Notes under the pieces: generated by a model
Told to the model about the DNA's origin: nothing
The model's database searches: none
The model's input: only the letters and a program-made list of their open reading frames with translations
Shown here: positions 1-13,108 of the stretch, piece after piece
Layout: each line of letters starts with the position of its first letter
How positions within the stretch are numbered: position 1 is the first letter of the stretch
Program-made: the position numbers and the translations under genes
Assembly: GCF_052324685.1 (NCBI RefSeq)
Contig: NW_027506898.1
Span: 304,501 to 368,500, forward strand
DNA: 64,000 bases
Source: Brachyhypopomus gauderio
Taxonomy: Eukaryota > Chordata > Actinopteri > Gymnotiformes > Hypopomidae
Reading direction: 5' to 3'

Positions 1-629
1 CAAACACCTGTAATTTGTCCAATAATTCCCAGCAATGATCTTGGTATAAAGCAGAGATATTCAAATCACAGTCCTCAAGGTCGACGTCGCAGAGATTTCC
101 CACCCTTCCTTTATCCGGGAGTCAGATGTGATAAAGTGGCCAACCAGCTATATGAATCTTATATATATATATATATATAAATAAATCTTTTAATTACAAG
201 GGATTACAAAATCCAGGACCAGGTTCAGATTTGAATACCTCTAGGATAATGTACGTAAGGATTGGTGAATGTACTCACAAGACTCCCTTGATGAGAAGCA
301 CTGTTTAGCTGAACTCTGATGCAGCATATGCACTAATAATTAAAGTCCAATATTTGCACCCTTTCACAGTTAATTAATGGCACAGGTCAACATTAGCATA
401 CGTTTTCATCAATCATTTAGCTGAATGGCCCTAGGACAGGCCCAAATTGATTGAGAGCTTTGCTACAGCAAATGCTGCTAGTAGTTCAGGCAGTGTTACA
501 GATCAGATGCATAAGCGTTTGGCAAAATTGTGGATATGGGTGACTGTCTCCTGCCTGAAATCATAGCAGCATGGAGGAAACAGAGCAGAGACTGCAGACA
601 GGAACCCGACCATAAGCCACGGCGGCTGT

Positions 630-1045
630 TCACATCACCTTCACGTCGGTCTGGGCATCCTTTTCACAGCTAGATGTTCTCGAATTAGTCTTATCCTCTG
701 TGTTCCTATAAACTCCATTTTGATCATCATCATCATGGCCATCATTGACGTTCTCATCTTCTTCCTCGTCCTCTAGACAATGGTCAGGGTTTCTAGGTTC
801 ACCGCAGTCGCTTATATCAATCTCTGTCAAGTATGTGTCATTGGTGAGACCTGCTGGGGCATCTTCCAATTGGCCTAGAGACTCGTTGGTATTTTCTGCA
901 ACCCTCTCCTTGGGATCTGATTGGCTCTCCTCTGTACCATCCTGCTGTGACTTTAAACTAGCTACTGACATGCCAGCAAGCAAACGTAGACAGGATGAAC
1001 TTGTTCCTGAAGCTGTTTCGCTGACCTGGGACCAGTTGAGTTGTC
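630..1045 (-). CDS. possible terminal exon of an unrecognised acidic protein
   Basis: An open frame on the minus strand runs from an AG acceptor-like site near 1046 to a stop at 630-632. It gives about 138 residues, rich in S, E, D, N and T, with an acidic cluster (about 780-720) and no membrane segment or known domain that I can see. An in-frame stop lies just upstream of the acceptor, so this would be the last coding exon of a longer gene. A good minus-strand donor (G|gtaaga near 2760), in a CpG-containing stretch at 2760-2960, could close an upstream 5' exon, but I could not join the two with confidence. The first ATG inside the frame is at 971. I do not recognise the family. The acidic, low-complexity composition is typical of tails of larger proteins, and chance openness is possible. 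Confidence 0.3.
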
Positions 1046-1079
1046 TCTCTGATTACAGCTGGAGCTGCTGCTACAGCCT

Positions 1080-4000
1080 AGGGTAATATGGCAATTTCAG
1101 AGTCTTCTCCACAGATTTGGGATGAATAGCTTGGCAAACCCAATGGATTTTTCTGTGCAATGGGAGAGGAAGGCAAGTCTTTTCAGGAGTGTTATGAAAT
1201 CACCCAACCCAGAGGCAGTGTTTAACACAAAGTCACATACACTACCTACTTTGTGCATTACATGGCATGTAAGTAAATTCTATAAAACTACTTTTAACTA
1301 TTTCTAACTATTGCATCTAATTCTGATTAAAACATCATAATATTGACGAATAGCATAGCTGCATAGAGCAGGCACCTACATATTATTAGGCATATACAGA
1401 AGTCTTCAGTATGACATTAATGTATGCTATACTCAGAAACATGAGGTGACGTCTTAATGATGGACCCATTATCTGCATGATAAGAACAAACATTAAATTG
1501 AAAGTGCAAATGATCACACCTACTATACCAAGAACTGATGACTGTTCAAAGGTTGAAATTCAGAGTAGCTCATGGCATAGAACATATAGGTAATGTAAAA
1601 TTTAGAACAGCAGAAAAGCTCAGCTGATTTGTACAGTGAGCTGTGATGAAAGTAAAATATGCTCCAGTTACAAAGCCATGAATCACTTTACTTGTCGCTG
1701 AAGAATGCCTCATTATATGACGCGTCAGTTTTTGTGAAGAGTACAGTATTTAGTTAAAAGACAACAGGCGCAAAATAAATAAGTAATTCGCTTTTTAAAA
1801 ACTACCGGAATAAATGAAAAGAAAATAAAGACATGTTTCACATTTTAAAATAAAAATATTTACGCTCTTAGTTCAACACCTATAGAGCTGATCTATGAAC
1901 TCTTAAATAAAATCATCATATCGTACCGTTACATTGCTAGTTGAAATATAAACAGCATGTCCTATTTACAAGAACGGGGGTTGTAAAAAGATAGGCCTGA
2001 GATCTGCATTTTGGCCCACTTAGACTGTGAAAGGAGCTGTGAGGTCAAGTCAAAGGAACTGCGAGATTATGAAAAAGTAATATAAGACACTGTAGCGATT
2101 AGTAGAAAGTATCCATAAACTATCAAACAGCTCTTGAATAACTGAAACACGTAGTAAAGGGAGAGGATTTGATAATGTTGACAAGAATGCAGACGTCTCC
2201 TTTAAGAATAAGGAAGCGCTGGGTTAAATGTCATGGACACGTAAACGATATTCAAGTGTCCAAGGGGAAACGGTGAACTCCTTCTTCCCCAGCCAAACGT
2301 CACTAAACGAAGCAAATATACCTTCCGTTATTCTGAATAACTTGTTGCTACATTATAGTTAACCACGCAGGAATTACCAAGTTGCGACCGCAAAACAGTG
2401 CCTACCGATTAAGTTCTCTACTTTCTATACGGAAACAGCTCGCTGGCTGTCAGCAGCCAGGAGTTACACTATCTACGTCTGTACACCACTTGATCATTTT
2501 TACTTCATACCAAAGTAGAAATATGCCTGCTCTAAACTTTCATGACCATTGAACCATTAGTTGTTAGACATAGCTAGAATTTCATTCTTGGTGAAAGCCT
2601 AAAACCATATAAAATTGGCCTGTCAAGGAAAGTTTCCCAAACATTTTTGTCACACAATAGTGCCCAAACCGAAGTGAGCCGTGGCTTCACGCTAAAGCCA
2701 TTGTAACTGCCGTCCTAAACGGCCATGCAACAGATGGTTTCCGTAACGCGCGATGTCTTACCTGCAACCGGTGCCTAACGATACTGCTCTTCGCTTTACT
2801 GTCTTGTGATCGTTGTCATTTAAAGGATGGTTTGCTGAAATTGATCAAGTAAAGATATAATTCGGCACCCCTTCAGTCCTACCAATTCAGTTCAATAAAG
2901 TCGTTTCAAATACACCCGGAAGAGGACGGCCCCGTGCTTAAAGGGCTGGAGGCAACGAAAGCACACAATTACCCTCTTGCGGTTACAAGAAGTAATGCAC
3001 GCCGGCGTGAAGATGAACGATTCACTGTACGAGGTACTGTTAGTTCGTTTGTTGTTGGTGGCTTCTTAGTGAATATATGCTATGCTACATGACAAAATCA
3101 ATGTGCACGCATCCTATGTTGGTGCACACACATTTGAAATCAGTTGTATATGATTATCTATGTTTTAATAAGTATAAGATTGTATATATTACATTTTATT
3201 GCATACTTCTTTTTTATGAGTAATTATATGCATGAATGCAGTTGAAATTGCACAGTCATAACTGACTGAGTATTCTAATTATGTTTCAGCCAAAACAGCT
3301 AGAGTCAACCACTAGATGGCACATTCTGCTCTTAAAATTGAACACAAATTCCAAAGATTATTCATATCCTTTGCAAAAACTATCCCTTACTAGTGTCCTG
3401 CTGTACCTCCATATGTGTATCTGAGGAGCTTAAAGATCCATGATACAACACAGCTGCATCATGCAGAACTGGCCGGTTTAATTTTGGGCATAGGTGTTTG
3501 GGCATAATTTTGGGCACCGAATGACCTGACATCTCTGAAAGTTCTCAAACCGTCTTCTTCCCTTATATGCATTTTTCCATCATGTTGCAGTTTCTATTCC
3601 CTCAGCTGTGTTCTGCCTCTTGCGTGCTGTCATCATCAAGCCTGGAAGATTCCCCACTGCTTGTGTCTCTGTTAGTATCTGTCAGTATGTTTGTTGTTGT
3701 ATACAATACACTGAGGCTCCTCCCATTTTGCTTTAGGGCTGTCCAGCTCAAATGCTTTGCATATGTTCCTGAACATGTGTCCCTGTACGCTATTCCTACC
3801 AAGATTTTACATCCTGCTACTAGGGGCTGGATTGTCTCCTTTGCAGTCTCCACCTTGGGTTTTGTCCGATTTGATACACCCCTCTTTCAAATAAACTTTT
3901 TTTTTAAAGCATGGATTCCTGAGAGTCTAATTCACTAATCCTGACCAGTGTGAAAAACAAATGTAAAGAAATCAGACATTATAGTGATGGAGCTTTCCAT

Positions 4001-6290
4001 GAAATGTCTTTCAACACCTTCAGTTCAACACACAGTCCAAAGCACACAAAGGATTGTATTCAGACTGAAATCTCAAAATGTAATGTCTAGAAAAAGAAGA
4101 AGAAAAGGCAAGTAAACAAAGAAACTGAAACATTTGCATGCTTGCTTGCTTGTTCCATGAAATATTTATTAAAAGGTTTATTATCAACATGAGTAGTGTT
4201 CAAAAACACTTGAGTTCATTTGTTTTTCTCTACACTTTTATTTCTTTTGGTGCTTGAATCATGATGATGAACTTCTCTTTTGCAGAGAACATTGGGATAA
4301 ATTAAAATGTATGCTAAAATCCTCACCTCACACAAAGTGTGTTTTGGGTCATTTTTATTGTGATTGTACAAGAAACAATGAAATTTGTACATGCCAGTTA
4401 AATGCCAGCAAAACATATTACTCATGTCTTATAAAAACTTTAATGATACTACCAACGTAATGTTGAGGATATGGGGGTTGAGATTTTGATCTGCAGTTTG
4501 GGTAGTGAATGTATCAGTATTCCCATAGTAATAGTCATTCCTGCTTGTAAAATGGCTCGCATTTCTTCTCCTTTTGGTTGGCCACTCTTTATTTTGATAT
4601 TTCAGTAATTATGCTGAGTGGCACTTTCCAGATTGTTTCCTCTCTTTACAAATGAGAAGAATGGTCATGTCTCTCTGGCCCTCAGACGTATGTTAGGAAC
4701 AACTCCCACAAGTCACTGAAGAAGCAATTGTAGATTATCCTTAGAAAATTTTGAAAAATGGCAGGTCTTCTGAACATAACACACTAAAATCGTTTTGCAT
4801 TAATTGTGTTTATTTATTGAACTGTATGCGAATGTTTGCATGACCACACAAACTAAAGCATTATAAAATGACATGACATAGCAGTGCATGAATGTAAGTG
4901 TACTAGTACTCTCTTAATTGAACTATACCCTAATAAAATCAACAATACAATGATATTGTGATGAATGCTAAAAATGTTTTTTTTTATTCACAAAAATCTT
5001 TACTGACTTTTGATTTTCTGCCCCTAAAACTATGTACAAGAATAAACATCAGGCTATTTACAGTGTCACAAAACGGGAACCGATGATGAAAGTGAGTGCT
5101 GTAACGAACCTTGACGCAATAAAATGCCCAGTCAATTGAGCTGGTGCTGTTTTAGAAGCCCGTGATTGCGAGCTTTTGATGTCACGTGACCACTCCATTG
5201 CAGTGAGGTCATGGGGCCAAAGAATGGTAGCACCACACAGAACCATGAAATAGGCAATAATGAGAAACAGACCTGCATTGCGTAACACTACTGTTAAAAC
5301 TGACAGAGAAAGGAAAAGCCACACATTAGACAATCACTGATTGTGGTTTAAAGGACAGTACATGGTAACAGTGCAGCAATTAGGCTCAGCAGAGAAGGTA
5401 AACACACTGCAAACCAATAAAATTAATGCAATGCAAATTAATTAATGGGTTTGAAATACAAGTATCTAGATCTAGACACGGTAATGGCAAAGTTTTCACA
5501 CAAATGCTCAGTCACACTCAAACGGTTTAAAAGAGGAGAATATTTCTTCGAACACTGAGAACATAGCCAGCTATCTCTCACTGTACTGATAAAAAGTATT
5601 TGTAGAAAACACACACACACAAGCATACTCATTAATGCTCCTTGCAGTTACGAAAAGCCATGCAAACCACTCATAGCTGAAATATTACATTTTAATCTGT
5701 AGTGTTTATCAGTAATACCTTTCCTATGGGAATACAAGTGTGCAGCAAAATGACTGTAGGTCTTGGGTGGCAGTGTCTATAATACACAGGCATTTAGCAA
5801 CTCTACAACCACATTCCTGTTCTAATTCATAAATGGGGTTTGGCAACCAGCCATTTAAAACACTATGTCTGATTTATGTACTAGACCTAGAGAAATCATT
5901 CATTTGCACCTTTCAATGCCTATTTTTGATATATATTTTTTAGAGAGAAGTGATCTCAGCAGGGAAGATATGGCTGTAAATATTCAATATTTCTATACAG
6001 AATCTCAGTGGTAACAGGAGAGAACATCTATGATAGTAGGACTCTCTGCACACACCAGTTCCAAAAAGAGACATTGTTAACTAAAGAAGCAGAGAAGGGA
6101 GAAATCTGACACTTGAGCTGAACTCTGGCATTACTACAGGACCATATTTAGAAAGCAATGGGTCAGTTCACAAAGGACACAAAGTAAATCCAGATCTGAT
6201 TCGCACTTTCAGTTATGAATTCTTCACTGAACAATCCCTACTAGTGCATACCTAACTCTTAATCTGTATCAGGGGGAAAAAATAAGCCCA
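1080..6290. other. no supported gene
   Basis: AT-rich non-coding sequence between the putative exon at 0.6-1.05 kb and the sfrp2 3' end. Open frames here are short, unsupported by splice context and of ordinary composition. One CTCF-like core motif is seen at 3309-3322 (listed separately). Confidence 0.5.
3309..3322 (+). promoter_or_regulatory. CTCF-like core motif
   Basis: CCACTAGATGGCAC matches the vertebrate CTCF core consensus CCASYAGRKGGCRS at every position. A single motif match is weak evidence of binding, and the interpretation is inference. Confidence 0.3.
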
Positions 6291-6293
6291 TAT

Positions 6294-6299
6294 TTTATT
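6294..6299 (-). terminator. sfrp2 polyadenylation signal
   Basis: TTTATT on the plus strand reads AATAAA on the minus strand about 137 nt after the sfrp2 stop codon, a usual place for a short 3' UTR signal. Other signals further downstream are possible. Confidence 0.4.
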
Positions 6300-6435
6300 T
6301 CTTAGACTCTGTACTGATACATTGCAAGACAAAGGACTGAGGTTCCGTGGGGTTAACTTCAGAGACGTCTACACCAGCTGTGGAGGTCTCGAGCAGAGCT
6401 GACCGGACCTCCGAACGAGCCCGCCCTCCTCCTCA

Positions 6436-7815
6436 TCAACACTGCAGTTTACGAATACTGCGGGAGATGCGCTTGAACTCACGCTGGCCCTTCTGCCAGC
6501 GCTTCAGTGACGTGATCACCAGGTTGCCATCCAGTTTTTGGCCCATCACCAGGTACGCAGCGTTGATGTCGTTCATCTCGTCACACACGCACTGCAGGCC
6601 GTCCTTGAGCCACAGTGCCGTTCTACGAAGGTCCCGCTCGGTGACACCGTTCAGCTTGTATATGGTTTTGCTTTTGGTCTCTGGCACGATCTTGGTGTCG
6701 CCATTCATGTAGGAGATCTCCTTTACCTTGATCTTCAGAGCTAGGAGGTGGAGGCAAGAGGTTTGGTACAATGGAAATCAGTGCACAATGGAAATCAGTG
6801 CACATTACTGTACTGTACTGTACAGTACACTGTACATCAGCCACTGTACATGCCAAACACCTTTGGTCTTACATTTATATTGTTGGGTATATGTACAACC
6901 TGTAGGATAAATTCTCATTAATATATTTTTGTGGTAGTTGGTAGTAAAGTAGTAGTCTCAAGTGTAAGTGTTGTATATGCAGTATGAACTCTGACTTTGA
7001 CAGAAACATGCTAGTACCACAACTTACCAAAATCATTTTTGCAAAAACTGTCCACAATTTCATTGTCATCCTCTATCTTCTCTTTGCAGGCATCACACAC
7101 CTTTGGCACTAGAAAGAAAGCAATCCTGCATCATTAAACGCTAATACAGACTTTAAGGGTATACAAATACATTTTGTATTTGTAAATAAATGCCCTGTAA
7201 ATAAAGTTCGCTATACTGAACACCAACAATTCCATTATGATGGTATTGCAACAAAACCTTGTCATGCAAACAGTTTTAGTTTAAACGTCAGAAAAAAGGC
7301 CTCGAAAAATTCTTGAATTCGTTACCTTCCTTGGTGACTGGTACCAAGTTATCGACAACCGCGGGTGGTATGCACAAATCGTTGTCCTGTGGGAAACGAT
7401 CGCAGTCCAGCATCTCCGGCCACGGGAAACCAAACGCAGCCATCACCGGTGCGCATCCGATTTTAACGCTCTCGCATAACGACCTGCAAGGTTGAATAGG
7501 CTCATCCAACTCATCCAGGCACACCGGGGCAAACAGAGAACAAAGGAACTTTTTCGTGTCCGGGTTACACTGTTTCTGTACCAAGGGGATCCAAGACGAT
7601 GCCTGCTGTAACACTTCGTTCATGGTTTCGTGCCCGAGGAGATTGGGCAGACGCATATCAGTGTATTCAATATCATGGCACAAATGGAGGCTCGCGGGTA
7701 TTGGTTTGCAGTTTCTTTTTTTCTGATAAAGCTCAGGTTGATCAAAAGAGTATATCCCCTGAATCGCACCTAGATACCCTGGCAATGCGAACGCAAACAT
7801 CACTGCCAGGATCAT
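6436..7815 (-). CDS. sfrp2: secreted frizzled-related protein 2
   Basis: Three exons on the minus strand: 7815-7326, 7108-7028 and 6740-6436, all with GT-AG borders and matching phases, give 291 residues (human SFRP2 has 295). The protein is a secreted Wnt modulator. A hydrophobic N-terminal signal peptide starts at the ATG at 7815-7813. Exon 1 encodes the cysteine-rich frizzled domain (CKPIPASLHLCHDIEYTDMR, then RLPNLLGHETMNEVL and FPWPEMLDCDRFPQDNDLC). Exon 2 (81 bp) is the linker into the netrin-like domain (KVCDACKEK). Exon 3 encodes the rest, ending KRISRSIRKLQC, the conserved SFRP2 terminus. The family binds Wnt ligands or Frizzled receptors outside the cell. A minus-strand AATAAA lies at 6299-6294, close behind the stop. 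The assignment to SFRP2 rather than SFRP1 or SFRP5 is firm from the linker and C-terminus; a fish-specific duplicate cannot be excluded. Confidence 0.95.
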
Positions 7816-8121
7816 GGTTGCAGATCAAGGAAACCTAGAGACAGTTTAAGGGAGCGGTAGCGTCTTTAAAAGAAAGTCGCGAGCTTCACTGCGTCTCTGC
7901 TGTGAAGACGAGTGAAACAAGATTCATAAAGGTCTGAAGTTTTCATGCGATACACCGTGGGCGGAGCAACAGCGAAGTTATCCCACCACCATTGGTCCTA
8001 CTGCGATTGAATTATCAGGTAGACTACGGTTCTTGTGGACTGTCAAATCGTTAGACTTCATTCGTCCAGTTATTCACGTCAGCTAACGAAAAACAAATAT
8101 GGTTTACGTTTTCAAATATGG

Positions 8122-8123
8122 TT

Positions 8124-8213
<90 letters not shown>

Positions 8214-8215
8214 AA

Positions 8216-8261
<46 letters not shown>

Positions 8262-8268
8262 TTGTTAA
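8122..8268. repeat. (TA)n microsatellite with nested inverted repeats
   Basis: Two (TA)n tracts (8128-8210 and 8219-8258) are separated by AACAATGC. The outer flanks TTAACAAT (8122-8129) and ATTGTTAA (8261-8268) are perfect reverse complements. The inner AACAATGCAT (8211-8220) pairs with ATGCATTGTT (8257-8266). The whole is self-complementary and could extrude as a cruciform. It lies about 300 bp upstream of the sfrp2 start codon. Confidence 0.9.
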
Positions 8269-9422
8269 TTTGTCCCTTTTTGTCCAGTTGCAATGATTTC
8301 TTTCTGAGTACTTTTTCCATGTCTATCATCAGTAATACCTCATATGAAAAGCAACACATATCTCATTTTATGACCAGATATTTACGTTGCACGCTTAGCT
8401 GAGTTGTGTAGTTGGCTGTGTAATGTCAGTCGCGTATGTGAACAACTTCTACTGTCTCAGCACCTAACACGCCCCCCCCTCCCTCGCGCCCCTCCTCCTC
8501 CAAAATTTAGTGTCATCTATCATCATTAACGCAAAATGTGTGTGCGTGCGCGCGTGCGAGCGTTTTCTGGGGGAGTCAAAAGAGGCAAGGACAGAGAACA
8601 AGCGGTAGAATGAAACACGAACCCCATCCAGAATAAGTACGATCCATTTATCCACAACGTCCACTCACCGAGTGCGTAAGACAAACGAGGTGAGCGAGAG
8701 GCCTGCGCGCTCCTCTCATTCCTTTACCTGCGCTATGCGCGCGCTCAGGCACAAGTATCTTTCCAACAGAACAGGTCATAAGACGCTCTGGGACGGTATT
8801 TAAACTCCTGCTGTGCTGGTTCCCTCGCCTCTGCGGGACATTTCAGGGTATATGGGGTTTGGACATTTGCTTTTACGCTATACGTATTTAGCACCTTCTA
8901 GCATTGGGCACGAATCTGTTTGCCACTTAAGGGAAAGCTTTTAAACAAACAAATGTGAAAAAGGTGGATGTATCTTTCAAACTTGCCAACCAACAGAAAT
9001 GTGTAATTAAGTATACAAAACTCAAGCATTGGCAGACTATTTAAAGAAACAATTTAAGATATTATGGAATATAGTGTTATTCCTTTCATTTTCAGTTCTT
9101 AGCACAGTTGAGACGTATATGGCTAATTTAAAGTCCAAGGGTTGGCTATGTAACTTTTCCAAGAATAATGACATTACATTTTTAATAGACATAACATTTG
9201 TATAGGAAACAGTCTAGTAAAACTGTCCTAGTTAAGAGGAATTCCACCCGCCTTCACTTCCTAGCTGTTCCCATGTTACAGATCTAACCTGGAAGTTGCA
9301 GGTCCTTATGATCCCCATGAAGAACCATATTATTACTGGAAATGCACTCTAACTATGATAAACATGGCACTGCTGCAGTGCACTACATATAACTGTAGAA
9401 ATATGGGTATGGATGGAGATTT

Positions 9423-9424
<2 letters not shown>

Positions 9425-9488
<64 letters not shown>
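9425..9488. repeat. (GT)n microsatellite
   Basis: Uninterrupted GT dinucleotide array of about 32 units. The long Cys-Val and Thr-His frames across it are artefacts. Confidence 0.95.
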
Positions 9489-9489
<1 letters not shown>

Positions 9490-11166
9490 TGTGGGGGGCT
9501 GTGGCATAATTTGGGGATTTTTAGTCTTGACATAAAACAAGACTGAACCTATATAAATCAGAAGCCCTTGGCAAAAGCAGCAAGAAAAGAAACAGTTCCT
9601 CAGTGCTAATGAGTAGCTTAGTGCTAACCTGGCCCTTCAAATGACGTGTTTTATTGTCTGCTACCTGCGATAAATTATTTAGCTGTTGAACTTGGAACGT
9701 GTCCTTGCACATTTTCATATCTTTTTTACAGTGAGTGGGAAGTAAGGAAGCAAAGTCACAAGTCTGGAATGCCATGATTTTTGACAGCTACTTATTACAT
9801 TTTCAAAACTATATTGTCGGGAAATTGTACATGTAGCAGGCCCTTAATAGGGAGGTGTGTGTGTGTAATGCTTACAGCACTATTGCTGCTCTAAGTAAAC
9901 ACCTTTCATGGGAATGATTATGGTAATATCCACCTACCGCCTCTAATTTGTCTATAGGACTTTTCCAATCCCTTTGAAATAAGGCCGTACTTTCTGGGTA
10001 ATTCAGTATCACTGAAGAAAAGATGGGGTTAAGAAGACGTTATGTAGGAAAAGACATGCTCTCAAACATTTGGGATTTTTTTCCCCTCCAAACCCAATGC
10101 TTACAGTTGAGGGGGAAAGGTTAAATCTGTGCAGTCTGGAACTTATGCGCACAATGGCTCACTCCTTTGTGACCGTTTAAAGGCTGCTGAGATCACAGAG
10201 CTGCGATGCTGGGAATCTTTGCCATTTACTGCCAAACACAGTTCCAAAACCTCTCGATGCTTCTTTGTGGAGCAATTCCCTTGGGTCCCAGCCAAGACAT
10301 CGTAAGGGTCAGGAGTTCAGAGGCCCCATTAAATGTAGGTTAGCTCCTGGATGACTTTTCTGCTCAAAGGGGTCCTGGTGCAAAGTGGCCAGTTAAACAG
10401 TTAGTTCTCTGTGTAAAGTAATAGCCCACGGTCTCCACGGAGATCAGACAGCCTTGAGCAGAAAGTGCCACTCTTCAGGAGATCGATGACCGACTGAAGC
10501 TGTCCATCGGAAAGAAAACGAAACATCACCAAAGCATGCATTGCTTAAAAATGTTGTCATCTTTTGATTCTGGACATGAACAATATTTTACTGACTTATT
10601 TGTCAAAAACACAAATCCCTGCATGCAGTACCTTGCACCCATCCTGTCTGTTTAATAATTAAGTGGTGGATTTAACATTTAACTAAAGGAATGTTATTCA
10701 TGCTTTACAGTGACAAATAGTTCTAGCATCAGTTAACTAATAGCCTAATCAACATATTCCATTCATTCACTCACTGAATGCGCAGTGAGAGGTTTCCTGT
10801 AAATGTTGTTCTCAGATCGGTTCTATTGTTCGCCTTCTGGTAACTGAAATAAAGAGAAAGACAGTCCAGAATCAGATCTTTTGTTCTTTTGGTATCAGAG
10901 AAAACCCTGCAGCAGTTTCTCATTAGTTTCCTTGGGCAAAAATCAGAGCCAGCTTGTAGCTGCAACATCTGTAGCCTACTCCCCTACTCCTTCTCTTTCT
11001 CCCTCTCACTCCACCATTCCATCACACCATCCTCACATCTTTCCTATTACAACTTTTTATTGAGATTCACTGGTCAGGCACTGTCATAACGAATTAGAAA
11101 ATGTGTGTTTCCTCAGGCCGTGGCCTGAGAACCGACCTGCTGGGAAGCTTTAGTGGGATACCCCCA

Positions 11167-11173
11167 CCACACA

Positions 11174-11212
<39 letters not shown>

Positions 11213-11216
11213 ACAC
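11167..11216. repeat. (CA)n microsatellite
   Basis: CA array with a few interruptions (one CATA, one CTCA). A poly-C run follows at about 11273-11284. Confidence 0.9.
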
Positions 11217-13068
11217 CCTGGGGAACCACAGACGGCCTTTGTGGACCTCTGAGTCTTGAGAGTAGTGAACAACCCCCCCCCCCCTTCCTTTAATGTCTTT
11301 CTATCAAAGTTCCAATACCAATTCCCTAATGCGAAATGTGGGGAAAGGCTTGTTGGACGTGCTGGCATTAACAGTAAATATGACTATTAGCTATTATACC
11401 ATGATTGTTTTTTTTCTCCCTAAAATGGCTATTCTATTCATTTCCTCTTTAGCATGATGGCTAATTTCCTGCCCTGCTGTTCCAATTGGGCCAGAAATGC
11501 TGAAGAGAAAGCGGTTTTGTGGCAAGATTCTTAATGAGCTGGTGCAGAATTAACCTAAACCAGGCACATTAAAGTTCAACACATTTTAAATAAAGCTGTA
11601 CATATAAAAACAACAGTAACACTAACAATCACCAAGTCTGAGGTAAATGTCTTTAATATGATAGCACTGGAGACCTGAACTTCAGTTACAGATCTGAATT
11701 GTGATACATGGGGCGTGAGAATTGTCTGAAAAGCTTTGTACCATCTGGTGAGTCTGCTCCACCACAGTAAGAAGATATGGAGGAAGAGAGAGAACTATGG
11801 CTCTAATCAGCCTATTACAACCACAACCTTTGTGCCCCACACTGTGACCTCAATCACACATTTAGTAATGTAACCGAAGGTCCTCAAAATCACACTGCAT
11901 GCAGGGTAATTCGTCAAATGCCCCCTGTAGGTACACTGAGTGGGATGGTAATTATGTCAGCATGAGATTACTTGCACAAAGAAAAGAACATTGGTGTAAT
12001 TACACTTCATAAGTAGTCCCCTTCCCCTGAGATCTGGAACATGCTTTGAGTGTTCAGCATCTTGGAATATTTTTTATCTCCCTGTGTATCCTTGTGTTTT
12101 CTGTTTTTAATTCCACTCCTTGTGTATAGTTCTGTACTGTATGTGGCATTATGCATTTTGGACAGCTTCCATTCATGAATTTTCTCATTTCTCATATCTT
12201 ATTTTTTACTCTAATTTGGAGTGTACTTCTATTTTTAAAAGTGAGTAATTAATGACCTAATTATTGTATAATAAACATGTTTATATACCATAACAGCCAC
12301 AATGGAATATTTATGTTATTTGAAATGACTGGTTAGATCAAGGTTTCTCAAATGCATATTGTAGCTTAATTTTGGCCGCTATTGGACAGCTGTTACCCCA
12401 ACATTGCTTACTAGTGATTTGAGTGTGCACCCTCTGCCAAACGATATAAAATACAGAATTTTTAACCTCTAAATGTGGAAAGTGTGTGTATGTGTGCATG
12501 TGTGTGTGTCTATACAAATAGGAGCTGTGAGGAAATCGCACACTGAAACGTCAGGTGTTTTAACCCTTGTATTATCTCAGATATTTGGACAATTCATTAA
12601 TTTTATCTTCCTTTCCAGGGAGAATTTTCCTTGTTTAGAATATCCCTTGTTCATGTATTTTCCTTTAGCTCATTCAAAGTGTAGCAGCATGTTAATGGAA
12701 GTGCCTTTGGCTAAACATTTAACCAGTGTGTCATATTGTAACCAACACAGTAGAAAGAACCTATCAGATAAGGCACATTGTCATGCGCCATGTAAGCTGT
12801 TCTGTTGTTTTCTACCTATGATTCCTTGGTTATTGACAGCTAATGTTCATTCCCTCAGCAGCAGCACCCTTCCTGTTTAGGCCTGGACAAACGGTGAGTC
12901 ACCAAGTGACCTGAGACGACCCCTGGCATTCTGGAGAGCGCTGTTGTGAGTGAAGAAAGCCGGGTATCCGTGAGAGTGTGCCCGGGGGGTGAGAAGGCCT
13001 CGTGCCCGACAACTGAATGATCTGGTGCTACATGAGATAAAACAGACATTCGGTTGACCCCAGCATGT

Positions 13069-13108
13069 TCACACACTCACTCACACACACACACACACAC
13101 ACACACAC
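13069..13108. repeat. (CA)n microsatellite
   Basis: Short CA array with an early CTCA interruption, followed by non-repetitive sequence. Confidence 0.85.

Noticed and set aside
3016-3036. Possible first coding exon (ATG AAC GAT...) followed by a gt
   Set aside because: No downstream exon in frame on the plus strand and no family match.
3567-3938. 123-codon hydrophobic frame
   Set aside because: Leu/Ser/Phe-rich by composition, no domain; the AATAAA near its end suggests at most an old repeat.
8051-8402. Tyr-Ile repeat proteins on both strands
   Set aside because: Translation of a TA microsatellite; no start context and no conservation expected.
9333-9546. Thr-His and Cys-Val repeat frames
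   Set aside because: Translation of a GT/CA microsatellite.
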